The translations under genes were made by a program, and so were the position numbers. A DNA stretch of 64,000 nt from Anaerostipes faecalis (GTDB lineage: Bacteria > Bacillota > Clostridia > Lachnospirales > Lachnospiraceae), in assembly GCF_018982945.1 (NCBI RefSeq), contig NZ_JABRXE010000007.1, forward strand, positions 62,001 to 126,000. The letters are read 5' to 3'. Below, one piece after another: positions 51,818 to 59,480 of this stretch (its first letter is position 1; the number at the start of each line of letters is the position of its first letter). Under the pieces are notes generated by a model, which saw only the letters and a program-made list of their open reading frames with translations, was not told the origin of the DNA and ran no database searches.

Positions 51818-52041
51818 TTCTTAGGTAAAAAAATATAGTCAATTGGAATACCATATAATTTACTAAGTTCTCTTCCTTGTGACATTTTCGGTTCAGAAGT
51901 CCCTTTTTCCCAGCTAACGATAGTCTGTTTTCCAACATGCATATGTTTTGCGACCTCTTCTTGTGTCATTTCTGCATTAACTCGTGCTGAAGCTAAAGAA
52001 ATTTGAAATGGTACTGCTTTACCTTCATTCATCTTTGTCAC
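51808..52041 (-). CDS. Cro-like XRE regulator of the prophage
   Basis: About 77 residues from GTG (an ATG three codons later is possible). MTQEEVAKHMHVGKQTIVSW and EKGTSEPKMSQ define the HTH. It is divergent from the CI-like gene and homologous to 14943-15182 in the older element. It probably antagonises the repressor at the shared operators. Confidence 0.7.
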   Translation of the reverse strand: MTKMNEGKAVPFQISLASARVNAEMTQEEVAKHMHVGKQTIVSWEKGTSEPKMSQGRELSKLYGIPIDYIFLPKKSN

Positions 52042-52080
52042 GTCATCACCGCCTTTCTTTAATTTCTGTATTCATTATAA

Positions 52081-52097
52081 ATCCATTTTAAATGGAT
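52081..52097. promoter_or_regulatory. Operator-like palindrome O2
   Basis: ATCCATTTTAAATGGAT (8-bp arms, one central base) lies between the divergent cro-like and cI-like genes. Two copies of AAATCAATTT follow toward the CI gene and may be further contact sites or promoter elements. Confidence 0.65.
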
Positions 52098-52186
52098 GTC
52101 AATACTAAAATCAATTTATTTTTGACTTTTAGTTGCAAAAAATCAATTTTTATTGTACTATATTAATAACGAAGTGAGGTGATTTA

Positions 52187-52627
52187 ATGTCAGATGAAAA
52201 GCAAAAGAAAATATTCTCTAAAAACCTATCTTTCTATTTAGAGAAATCAGGAAAAAGCCAAAAAGAGGTGGCTAAAGCTATTGGAGTTATTCCACAAACA
52301 TTTAATACTTGGTGTACGGGACAATCCATTCCTAGAATGGGAAGCGTACAAGCTCTCGCTGATTATTTTGGAATTGGAAAATCTGATTTAATAGAAGAAA
52401 AATCCGATCAAGCCATTGAGCTAACTAAGATAGATGAAAAAGATATCGCAAAACGATTAGAACAAACCCTTGATCAGTTAGAATCCGATCAAGATGGACT
52501 GATGTTCTCTGGAGAACCTTTAGATGATGAAACAAGAGAATTATTAAAAGCTAGTCTCCAGAATAGTATAACCATCGCAAAAATAAATGCTAAGCAAAAA
52601 TTCACACCAAAGAAATACAGAAAATAA
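52187..52627 (+). CDS. CI-like prophage repressor
   Basis: 146 residues. N-terminal HTH: KSQKEVAKAIGVIPQTFNTW and SIPRMGSVQALADYFGIGKS. The C-terminal part is charged and helical, with no autoprotease. Together with the ImmA gene just downstream this fits an ICEBs1-type repressor/antirepressor-protease switch (inference). GAGGTGATT precedes the ATG. Confidence 0.8.
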   Translation: MSDEKQKKIFSKNLSFYLEKSGKSQKEVAKAIGVIPQTFNTWCTGQSIPRMGSVQALADYFGIGKSDLIEEKSDQAIELTKIDEKDIAKRLEQTLDQLESDQDGLMFSGEPLDDETRELLKASLQNSITIAKINAKQKFTPKKYRK

Positions 52628-52640
52628 AGGAAGTGATTCA

Positions 52641-53063
52641 TTGGATATTCGTAAAAAAACAAACTCACTAAAGAAAAGATATGGTACGAATAATCCTTTT
52701 GACATTGCTAAGTATTTAGGGATAAAGGTTATATTTGAACCATTGGGATCCATTAGTGGATACTACAATAAACAGCTTCGTATGAAGCAAATACATATAA
52801 ATCATGATCTTTCTGATCACGATCAGCTATTTACATGTGCACATGAATTAGGTCATGCAATTATGCATCCTGATGCTAATACTCCATTTTTAAGAAAACG
52901 AACTGGACTTCTTGTAAGTAAAATGGAAATCGAAGCAGATAAGTTTGCAACTGAGCTTCTAATTAATGATGAAATTTTTCTTGAGTTTCAAGAATTTACT
53001 ACAGATCAAATCGCGCGTGCACTTGGATATAATGAGGAACTGATAAAGTTAAGATTGAAATAA
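52641..53063 (+). CDS. ImmA/IrrE-family metallopeptidase
   Basis: About 140 residues from TTG with AAGGAAGTGA ahead. LFTCAHELGHAIMHPDANTP supplies HExxH, and KMEIEADKFATELLINDEIF the third-ligand helix. Family members cleave the adjacent repressor on induction. It follows the CI-like gene directly. Confidence 0.85.
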   Translation: MDIRKKTNSLKKRYGTNNPFDIAKYLGIKVIFEPLGSISGYYNKQLRMKQIHINHDLSDHDQLFTCAHELGHAIMHPDANTPFLRKRTGLLVSKMEIEADKFATELLINDEIFLEFQEFTTDQIARALGYNEELIKLRLK

Positions 53064-53073
53064 GGATAAAAGT

Positions 53074-54087
53074 ATGAGAAAAAAATTATTAACTGTTGGA
53101 CTTGCGGTGTTGATGGCTATATCTTCAACTTCATGCAAAAGTTCAGAGAAAACTCAAACAGCTAAAGAAGACACGTACAAAAACTATAAACAGTATAATA
53201 CATCATTCGGATTAAAATATAAAATTCCAAACGACTGGAATAAAACAGATACAAGCACATCTACTGATCTTACGTTCAGCAAAGACGATGACACAATAAC
53301 GCATGGTTTAATAGGTGTCTATTACTATGAATTTGATGGTGACATTATACAGAAAGAGAATTTTCGTTCTCTCGTTAGCAATATAAAAGATGGCGAAAAT
53401 TACAACGGCAAATTTCATTCTGAATCGTCTACAATAAATGGAGTAAAGGTTAAATTTTTTTCATACGAACTAGATATTAATGGTGATGCTTATTTTATGA
53501 AAGGCATAGTTTTTAATTGCGGAAATGGGTATTGTATATTAGACTTTATATACCCAACAAATAAAGATTACGAAAAACTTTTTGATAATATTGCAAATTC
53601 AATATCTGTTAATACTTCTGCAATCGTGACTGCAACCGAAAAACCGAACGAAACAGAAGCATCAGTGTCTGCTACGGAAGAACCAACAACCACAGAGGTC
53701 ACAACTGAAGCTACAACAGAGAAAGCAACTCAAGTAAAGCCAAAATCTAAGGACATCACTGACAAAGATATTGATTTTTCGAGTGATTATAGAAATGACT
53801 CCACTGGAAAATGGAGAATTGCCATAACTTCTGACAGCTTTGATATTGAAAAATATGCTTTATCCTATTATCTCAATTACTTTAAAGCTGATGATGAGAT
53901 CCATTTTATTGTGAACTTTACCAGAATGACAACAACCAAGATTTCTGACATGGGCGATACACTTGATGTATCAATTCATGAATACACAAAAGGTGAAGAA
54001 CACGATGCCAATAAGGCATTGGGCGGAATGCTTTTAAATGAGTATCACGTCAATATAAAAACTGGAAAAATAACTAAAATCCAATAA
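53074..54087 (+). CDS. Prophage-encoded lipoprotein
   Basis: 337 residues. The signal peptide with lipobox (ISSTSC) predicts anchoring after Cys21. Residues ~35-185 form an alpha/beta domain (GLKYKIPNDWNKTDTSTSTD, DFIYPTNKDYEKLF). A Thr/Glu-rich linker (~190-225) precedes a second domain (~230-337). It sits right after immA, the slot used by superinfection-exclusion lipoproteins in some siphophages. That role is a hypothesis. Confidence 0.75.
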   Translation: MRKKLLTVGLAVLMAISSTSCKSSEKTQTAKEDTYKNYKQYNTSFGLKYKIPNDWNKTDTSTSTDLTFSKDDDTITHGLIGVYYYEFDGDIIQKENFRSLVSNIKDGENYNGKFHSESSTINGVKVKFFSYELDINGDAYFMKGIVFNCGNGYCILDFIYPTNKDYEKLFDNIANSISVNTSAIVTATEKPNETEASVSATEEPTTTEVTTEATTEKATQVKPKSKDITDKDIDFSSDYRNDSTGKWRIAITSDSFDIEKYALSYYLNYFKADDEIHFIVNFTRMTTTKISDMGDTLDVSIHEYTKGEEHDANKALGGMLLNEYHVNIKTGKITKIQ

Positions 54088-54155
54088 TAAAAGAAAACCG
54101 CCCAGTTACCAACTGGACGAAACATTGCGACATCGCAACAACGGAACTTTGAAAA
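54088..54155 (-). ncRNA. Predicted leftward small RNA D
   Basis: A hairpin CGTCCAGTTGGTAACTGGGCGG with a TTTTCTTTT tail (54089-54119) ends a short leftward transcript starting near a palindromic AGTATACT box (54160-54167). The -35 region is weak. It converges on the lipoprotein gene. Confidence 0.45.
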
Positions 54156-54232
54156 TATAGTATACTTACCCAGGAAGTCGTCAGGCGGCAAGTCTCCAAC
54201 ACCGCTCCGAGCATTGCGGAAAGGAGGCACTT

Positions 54233-54316
54233 ATGAGTACATATGAGGAATTTATGATCATCATAAATGTTGCACTATTAATTATTGCCATTCTGAACTA
54301 TACACATAAAAAATAG
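54233..54316 (+). CDS. Holin-like type I toxin peptide
   Basis: 27 residues: a short polar start (STYEEFM), one TM helix (IIINVALLIIAILNY) and a basic end. This matches the putative holin-like toxin pattern of Firmicutes type I toxins. AAAGGAGG precedes the ATG by six bases. The 3' end is covered by a divergently promoted antisense RNA. Confidence 0.7.
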   Translation: MSTYEEFMIIINVALLIIAILNYTHKK

Positions 54317-54408
54317 CCGTCCTGCCCCTGGTAAGTGTAGAACGACTATTTTTCGTTAAGCATTCGCCGGAGCGGATGGGTTTGCTCCATCGTGCCGACT
54401 TCCTTGTT
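54311..54408 (-). ncRNA. Predicted antisense RNA antitoxin (small RNA E)
   Basis: On the minus strand TTGAAA (54438-54443) and TATAAT (54415-54420) are exactly 17 bp apart. The RNA runs toward the toxin and ends at a long imperfect stem (54311-54351) with a T run. The overlap covers the toxin stop and 3' UTR, the usual type I arrangement. Confidence 0.6.
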
Positions 54409-54490
54409 AAGTATATTATAATCAAAGTTCTTAGATTTTTCAACTGAATTTTAATAACTTACAAACATTATATTTTATAAGAGGTCAACC

Positions 54491-54928
54491 ATGGATATAA
54501 AAGAATACATACGTGAGCGACTAGATCCTCAAATTGATTGGTATGACAAAAAATCAATGAAGGCTCAAAGATGGTATAAAGTAACACAGATAATTGAAAT
54601 TATCTTAGCTTCTGCTATTCCGCTTTTAACTGGATATTCAAAATATAGTTTTTGGCTTCCTGTTATAATCGGTATATTTGGTGCACTTATTGCAATTATT
54701 GAATCCGTCACAAAATTATATAAATTTCATGAAAATTGGATTCAATATAGATCTACTTGCGAACTATTAAAATATCAAAAATATTTGTACATGACAAAAT
54801 CTTCTCCCTACAATACTGAAGAAGAAAGTGTCGAAAACATATTTATTAAGAACGTTGAAAATATAATTTCTTCAGAAAACAATCAATGGAAAATTACTAA
54901 TGCAGAAAAGATTAAAAAGAATAAATAG
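54491..54928 (+). CDS. SLATT/DUF4231 two-TM protein
   Basis: 145 residues. An N-terminal amphipathic helix (YIRERLDPQIDWYDKKSMKA) is followed by two TM helices (~32-48 IIEIILASAIPLLTG; ~54-72 FWLPVIIGIFGALIAIIESV) and a helical tail (FHENWIQYRSTCELLKYQKY). This is the DUF4231/SLATT layout of predicted pore-forming effectors in nucleotide-signalling conflict systems. AGAGGTC precedes the ATG. A ThsB-like TIR gene follows about 240 bp downstream on the same strand. Confidence 0.75.
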   Translation: MDIKEYIRERLDPQIDWYDKKSMKAQRWYKVTQIIEIILASAIPLLTGYSKYSFWLPVIIGIFGALIAIIESVTKLYKFHENWIQYRSTCELLKYQKYLYMTKSSPYNTEEESVENIFIKNVENIISSENNQWKITNAEKIKKNK

Positions 54929-54930
54929 TA

Positions 54931-55131
54931 TTAATCTATTTTTTCATATGTTTTTTCGAAAATATCCGGCTTGCATGGATATTTCTCTCCATTGACACCT
55001 GTTATGATCCAATCTCCAGGAGAAGCGATCATATCACCTTCTAGCGTATGGATAACTTCTCTTTTCTCTGTCTTATACGCTTCAACAACAACAGGTTTTT
55101 TTCTGAACTTCTTAATATTTTTATAACTCAT
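54931..55131 (-). CDS. PGDYG-like small protein
   Basis: 66 residues: [20 protein letters not shown] and then [20 protein letters not shown] match a common phage protein family (PGDYG domain). The start at 55131 has GAGGTGG ahead. It is on the opposite strand between the SLATT and TIR genes, so these are not one simple operon. Confidence 0.75.
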   Translation of the reverse strand: MSYKNIKKFRKKPVVVEAYKTEKREVIHTLEGDMIASPGDWIITGVNGEKYPCKPDIFEKTYEKID

Positions 55132-55170
55132 ATTAACCACCTCATTTTTAAATTAGAAAGGATTGATTTT

Positions 55171-55593
55171 ATGCCAAAATTATACGATTACAGATTATTT
55201 ATTAGTCACGCTTGGAAATACGGTGATGATTATAAGAGACTAGTTGATCTATTAGATAACGCCCTATATTTCAGCTACTACAATTATTCTGCCCCTATGG
55301 AGAAACCTTTATTCCCATCTGGTACTCCTGTAACAAATAGTCAAATTCGCGAATTAATATCTGCTAAAATTCGACCTAGCCAAATTACTATTGTACTTTC
55401 TGGTATGTATGCTGCTTACAGTGACTGGATGAAATATGAAATTGATGAATCTGTTCGAATAGGAAAACCTATTCTCGCTGTCAGACCTTGGGGACAACAG
55501 AATTTACCTTCATATGTTACTCAGCATGCTGATAAAATTGTTGCTTGGAATACTTCATCAATTGTTAGTGCTATCCGTGAGCTAGTAAAATAA
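55171..55593 (+). CDS. ThsB-like TIR domain protein (DUF1863)
   Basis: 140 residues, a complete MTH538/DUF1863 TIR-like domain. YRLFISHAWKYGDDYKRLVD opens it, SQITIVLSGMYAAYSDWMKY and then EIDES contains the key Glu helix, and GKPILAVRPWG and IVAWNTSSIV follow. This is the family of Thoeris ThsB, which makes a NAD-derived signal on infection. The ATG at 55171 has GAAAGGA ahead. No ThsA is visible; the nearby SLATT protein is a candidate effector (inference). Confidence 0.85.
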   Translation: MPKLYDYRLFISHAWKYGDDYKRLVDLLDNALYFSYYNYSAPMEKPLFPSGTPVTNSQIRELISAKIRPSQITIVLSGMYAAYSDWMKYEIDESVRIGKPILAVRPWGQQNLPSYVTQHADKIVAWNTSSIVSAIRELVK

Positions 55594-55645
55594 CCATTTG
55601 CTAAAACTATAACATTTTATTATATAACATTCAATATTATGCAAA

Positions 55646-55727
55646 ATAAAAACAGCCTCATTTCTGAGACTGCTTTCATAGATTACCATGTCGATCGTTA
55701 GATCGAAACGGTATACCTATCCTAAAC
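55646..55727 (-). ncRNA. Predicted leftward small RNA C
   Basis: TTGCCA (55758-55763) and TATAAT (55734-55739) on the minus strand are 18 bp apart. The ~80-nt RNA ends at AGTCTC/GAGGCT hairpin (55653-55672) with a TTTTTATTTT tail. It faces the end of the TIR gene. Internal palindromes (GATCTAACGATC) suggest structure. Confidence 0.55.
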
Positions 55728-55805
55728 AAATAGATTATACCATTTCTTTCTAACGTCTGGCAATGCGTTATTTTTATACAAATTTTTAAGAAAGGAATGA
55801 TGGTT

Positions 55806-57044
55806 ATGTTAATCAAATGTCCAGAATGTAATCTGCAAGTATCTGACAAAGCAATCTCCTGTCCTCACTGCGGATACCCTCTTGATTCTAAGGCAGTGAA
55901 ACGGCAATACAACAAATCTACAAAAAGAAAAAGACTTCCTAATGGTTTCGGTACAATCTCCAAATTAAAAAACAAAAATCTCCGAAGACCTTTCCGTGCT
56001 CAAGTTTGTGTTGGTAAAAACTTCTATGGCAGACCGATTTATAAATCCTTAAAACCTCAATCTTCTTTTGAAACCTATAACGATGCTTATGCTGCACTAA
56101 TGGAATATCATAAAAATCCTTATGATCTTGACTCCGATCTGACTGTTGAGCAGCTCTATGAAAAATGGAGCGAAGAATATTTTAAAGCTTTGAGCAGCTC
56201 ATCTAGCGAACGAACCATCAAGTCAGCTTGGAACTACTGCTCTTCTATTTATGGAATGCGTGCCAAAGATCTACGGGCAAGACATATTAAGGGATGCATG
56301 GAAGATGGAACGTATATAGTCAATGGAAAAGAAAAACATCCATCTCCTACTACGAAAACCAAAATAAAATCATTATTCAATTTAATGCTAGACTATGCAG
56401 AAGAGCATGAACTTGTTGATAAAAATTATGCCAGAACATTTAAATTGGCAGATGATATCATCAAAGATGTCGAGGAAGAGAAAAAGGATCATATTGATTT
56501 TACGGATGAAGAAATAAAAAAATTATGGGATCATTTGTATGATACTGATTATGTGGATATTATCTTAATACAATGTTATTCTGGATGGAGACCTCAAGAA
56601 TTAGGTTTGATTGAATTAAAGAATGTAGATCTGAAAAATTGGTTCTTTGTCGGTGGGATGAAGACTGATGCAGGTAAAGATCGGTTAGTTCCGATTCATC
56701 CAAAGATTCGCGATCTGGTCAAACATCGTTACCAGGAAGCCGAAGCACTTGGAAGTAAATATTTAATCAATTGTACTGATACAAAAACTCATAGATCTAA
56801 CCTGAAAATGACGTATGATAAATATAGACATCGATTCGAAAAGATTGTTAAGAAATTAGAGCTCAATCCAGATCACAGAGCTCATGATCCAAGGATTCAG
56901 TTTTCCACGATGTCAAAAAGAGATAAAGTAGATGAATATGCATTAAAATATATGATGGGTCACAAGATCAACGATATCACAGAAGCTACTTACACAAAAC
57001 GAAAACCAGAGTGGCTAATGGCCGAGATCATGAAAATAAAATAA
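55806..57044 (+). CDS. Tyrosine recombinase integrase with N-terminal zinc ribbon
   Basis: About 412 residues. An N-terminal zinc ribbon (CPECNLQVSDKAISCPHCGY) precedes an arm-binding domain (~45-110) and SAM-like core-binding domain (~115-225). The catalytic domain shows Arg in CYSGWRPQELG, His-xx-Arg in RAHDPRIQFST, GH in YMMGHKIND, and the Tyr in EATYTKRKPEW. The box II sequence is unusual but has both key residues. The ATG at 55806 follows AAGGAATG. It lies 171 bp from attR, as expected for an active integrase. Confidence 0.93.
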   Translation: MLIKCPECNLQVSDKAISCPHCGYPLDSKAVKRQYNKSTKRKRLPNGFGTISKLKNKNLRRPFRAQVCVGKNFYGRPIYKSLKPQSSFETYNDAYAALMEYHKNPYDLDSDLTVEQLYEKWSEEYFKALSSSSSERTIKSAWNYCSSIYGMRAKDLRARHIKGCMEDGTYIVNGKEKHPSPTTKTKIKSLFNLMLDYAEEHELVDKNYARTFKLADDIIKDVEEEKKDHIDFTDEEIKKLWDHLYDTDYVDIILIQCYSGWRPQELGLIELKNVDLKNWFFVGGMKTDAGKDRLVPIHPKIRDLVKHRYQEAEALGSKYLINCTDTKTHRSNLKMTYDKYRHRFEKIVKKLELNPDHRAHDPRIQFSTMSKRDKVDEYALKYMMGHKINDITEATYTKRKPEWLMAEIMKIK

Positions 57045-57051
57045 AACGAAG

Positions 57052-57090
57052 AAAAAAAGAGAGTCAAAATTAATTTGGCTCTCTTTTTTT
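57052..57090 (+). terminator. Integrase terminator
   Basis: AGAGAGTCAAA pairs with TTTGGCTCTCT and is followed by a T run. Confidence 0.85.
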
Positions 57091-57104
57091 ATTCACATTC
57101 TGAG

Positions 57105-57150
57105 TGTAGAGATATGGTATAGAGATAGTGTAGAGATAATATAGAGATTG
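57105..57150. repeat. Arm-type integrase binding repeats
   Basis: Four copies of a (G/T)TAGAGATA-type box lie at ~11-12 bp spacing between the integrase terminator and attR. Direct repeats in this position are typical arm sites. Confidence 0.5.
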
Positions 57151-57214
57151 TCTACATTTCACTACTTTTTACCACTTCTAACACCCTCAAAAAACCGCTT
57201 AAATACGTGGTTTT

Positions 57215-58225
57215 CTAGAATTTACCTGCTTTAGCAGCTTCTTCAATGGATACTGCAACAGCTACTGTAGCACCAACCATTGGGTTGTTACCCATACCGA
57301 TTAATCCCATCATTTCTACATGGGCTGGTACTGAAGAAGATCCTGCGAACTGAGCATCACTATGCATACGTCCCATAGTATCTGTCATTCCGTAAGAAGC
57401 TGGTCCTGCAGCCATGTTATCTGGATGAAGTGTACGTCCTGTACCACCACCAGAAGCTACAGAGAAGTATTTTTTACCCTGTTCGATACATTCTTTTTTG
57501 TATGTACCTGCAACTGGGTGCTGGAAACGAGTTGGGTTTGTAGAGTTACCTGTGATAGATACGTCTACACCTTCTTTGTGCATGATTGCAACACCTTCTG
57601 TTACATCATTAGCACCATAGCAGTTAACCTTAGCTCTTAATCCTTCAGAATAAGATTTTCTGAATACTTCTTTAACTTCTCCTGTGTAGTAGTCCATTTC
57701 AGTTTCAACATATGTAAATCCGTTAATTCTGGAAATGATCTGAGCAGCATCTTTTCCTAATCCGTTTAAGATAACTCTTAAAGGTTTCTGACGAACTTTG
57801 TTAGCTTTTTCAGCGATTCCGATAGCTCCTTCAGCAGCTGCGAAAGATTCATGTCCTGCTAAGAATGCAAAACATTCTGTTTCTTCTTCAAGAAGCATCT
57901 TTCCTAAGTTACCATGTCCAAGACCTACTTTACGCTGGTCAGCTACAGATCCAGGAATACAGAAAGCCTGAAGACCTTCACCGATAGCAGCAGCAGCATC
58001 TGCAGCTCTTCTACAATCTTTTTTGATTGCGATAGCAGCACCTACTGTGTAAGCCCATTTTGCATTTTCGAAACAGATTGGCTGAATTCCTTCAACCTGA
58101 GCATAAACATCTAATCCAGCAGCTTTTGTAATTTCAGCAGCTTCTTCGATAGAATTGATTCCATACTCTTTTAAAACAGCAAGAATCTGTTTTTCTCTTC
58201 TTTCATATGATTCAAATAAAGCCAT
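57215..58225 (-). CDS. GGGtGRT protein
   Basis: 336 residues with the family's name motif in SVASGGGTGRTLHPDNMAAG and conserved blocks CFAFLAGHESFAAAEGAIGI, SITGNSTNPTRFQHPVAGTY and GLIGMGNNPMVGATVAVAV. These proteins are encoded next to NifU-like scaffold proteins in clostridia and have no firm function. The prophage inserted at its 3' end without loss of residues. Confidence 0.9.
   Translation of the reverse strand: MALFESYERREKQILAVLKEYGINSIEEAAEITKAAGLDVYAQVEGIQPICFENAKWAYTVGAAIAIKKDCRRAADAAAAIGEGLQAFCIPGSVADQRKVGLGHGNLGKMLLEEETECFAFLAGHESFAAAEGAIGIAEKANKVRQKPLRVILNGLGKDAAQIISRINGFTYVETEMDYYTGEVKEVFRKSYSEGLRAKVNCYGANDVTEGVAIMHKEGVDVSITGNSTNPTRFQHPVAGTYKKECIEQGKKYFSVASGGGTGRTLHPDNMAAGPASYGMTDTMGRMHSDAQFAGSSSVPAHVEMMGLIGMGNNPMVGATVAVAVSIEEAAKAGKF
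57216..57248. other. attR (33-bp direct repeat)
   Basis: Identical to 17399-17431. It comprises most of the stop codon and the last ten codons (IEEAAKAGKF) of the GGGtGRT gene, so this side keeps the gene intact. An AACC…GGTT terminator-like hairpin lies immediately left on both sides. Confidence 0.88.
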
Positions 58226-58238
58226 TATTCGCTACCTC

Positions 58239-58931
58239 CTATTCCTTTCTTGGATCAATAATCTTAACAGCGTCATCAACGCGTCCATACTGACCTTTGG
58301 CCTTGTCCATTGCTGTCTGAGCATCGTCTCCAGCTTTGATGAAGTCCATCATTCTACCAAAGTTAATAAACTGGTATCCAATAATTTCATCGTCAGCATC
58401 AAGAGCAATACCTGTAACGTATCCTTCAGCCATTTCAAGGTAACGAGGACCTTTTTTGAGTGTTCCGTACATTGTACCAACCTGAGATCTTAATCCTTTA
58501 CCTAAGTCTTCAAGTCCAGCACCAATTGGAAGTCCTTCTTCAGAGAATGCACTCTGAGTTCTTCCGTATACGATCTGTAAGAATAATTCTCTCATTGCTG
58601 TATTGATAGCATCACAAACTAAGTCTGTATTTAATGCTTCTAAGATTGTTCTTCCTGGTAAGATTTCAGATGCCATAGCAGCTGAATGTGTCATTCCTGA
58701 ACATCCGATCGTTTCTACTAATGCTTCCTGAATGATACCTTCTTTAACGTTAAGAGTTAATTTACATCCTCCCTGCTGAGGTGCACACCAACCAATACCA
58801 TGTGTCAATCCTGAGATGTCAGTTACATCTTTTGCTTTCACCCATTTTGCTTCTTCAGGAATTGGTGCAGCTCCATGGTTTACACCCTGAGCTACTGTAC
58901 ACATTTGTTCTACTTCATGTGAATAAATCAT
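58239..58931 (-). CDS. NifU-like iron-sulfur cluster scaffold protein
   Basis: 230 residues with GIGWCAPQQGGCKLTLNVKE and ALVETIGCSGMTHSAAMASE, the Cys-containing core of NifU/IscU-like scaffolds. The C-terminal extension ends QYGRVDDAVKIIDPRKE. It is paired with the GGGtGRT gene 13 bp downstream, forming a conserved two-gene operon. Role in cluster assembly is inferred from the fold family. Confidence 0.85.
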   Translation of the reverse strand: MIYSHEVEQMCTVAQGVNHGAAPIPEEAKWVKAKDVTDISGLTHGIGWCAPQQGGCKLTLNVKEGIIQEALVETIGCSGMTHSAAMASEILPGRTILEALNTDLVCDAINTAMRELFLQIVYGRTQSAFSEEGLPIGAGLEDLGKGLRSQVGTMYGTLKKGPRYLEMAEGYVTGIALDADDEIIGYQFINFGRMMDFIKAGDDAQTAMDKAKGQYGRVDDAVKIIDPRKE

Positions 58932-58967
58932 GTTGAAACTCCTTTCAGTATTAAAAATAACAATTTT

Positions 58968-58996
58968 ATTTTAGCACATTGTTAAAAATAACACAA
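58968..58996 (-). promoter_or_regulatory. Promoter of NifU-like/GGGtGRT operon
   Basis: On the minus strand TTGTGT (58991-58996) and TAAAAT (58968-58973) are exactly 17 bp apart. They lie just ahead of GAAAGGAG and the ATG. Confidence 0.7.
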
Positions 58997-59022
58997 CCTG
59001 CTGAAAGAAAAATATTTATATA

Positions 59023-59201
59023 GTTACATATGGTTACATACCGTTACATATCGTTACATTTTCACCTTTCATGTACGATTCTAAAAATTAAGATTTATTA
59101 TGTATTTTACATATCGTTACATACCGTTACATAAAAATTAGAAAAAATGGTGTAGTAACCATCAAAATGGTGTAAAAATGGTGTAGTAATGGTGTAGTAA
59201 A
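59023..59201. repeat. Short direct repeats beside integrase remnant
   Basis: Six GTTACATA-type repeats (59023-59132) and four TGGTGTA(G/A)TAA repeats (59149-59201) lie between the operon promoter and an integrase fragment. They resemble arm-type recombinase sites left from a lost element. Confidence 0.55.
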
Positions 59202-59215
59202 TAAAAAAATGAGAC

Positions 59216-59480
59216 TCATAAAGCAAACATCGTCAGTCGATCAAGTTTTTCCAGCTCTTTTTTTGTTCGTTTGGTATCGACATGATTGTATATTTGCATT
59301 AACACACTAATACTCTCATGCCCCATGATGCTCTGTAGGACCTTGATATCAATCCCTGTCTCTGCCATCCGCGTACATCCGGTATGCCGTAGAATATGAG
59401 AAGATATTTGTGGCAGCAAGAACGGATCTCTATTTTCAACTTTGGATTTCTGGATTTCTAAATCATTATATGCCTTCACA
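59216..59480 (-). pseudogene. Tyrosine recombinase C-terminal fragment
   Basis: The sequence SSHILRHTGCTRMAETGIDI, LQSIMGHESISVLMQIYNHV contains HxxR, GH and the catalytic Tyr of an integrase different from the prophage enzyme. All upstream domains are missing. The frame joins the end of an unrelated membrane gene. Confidence 0.8.
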
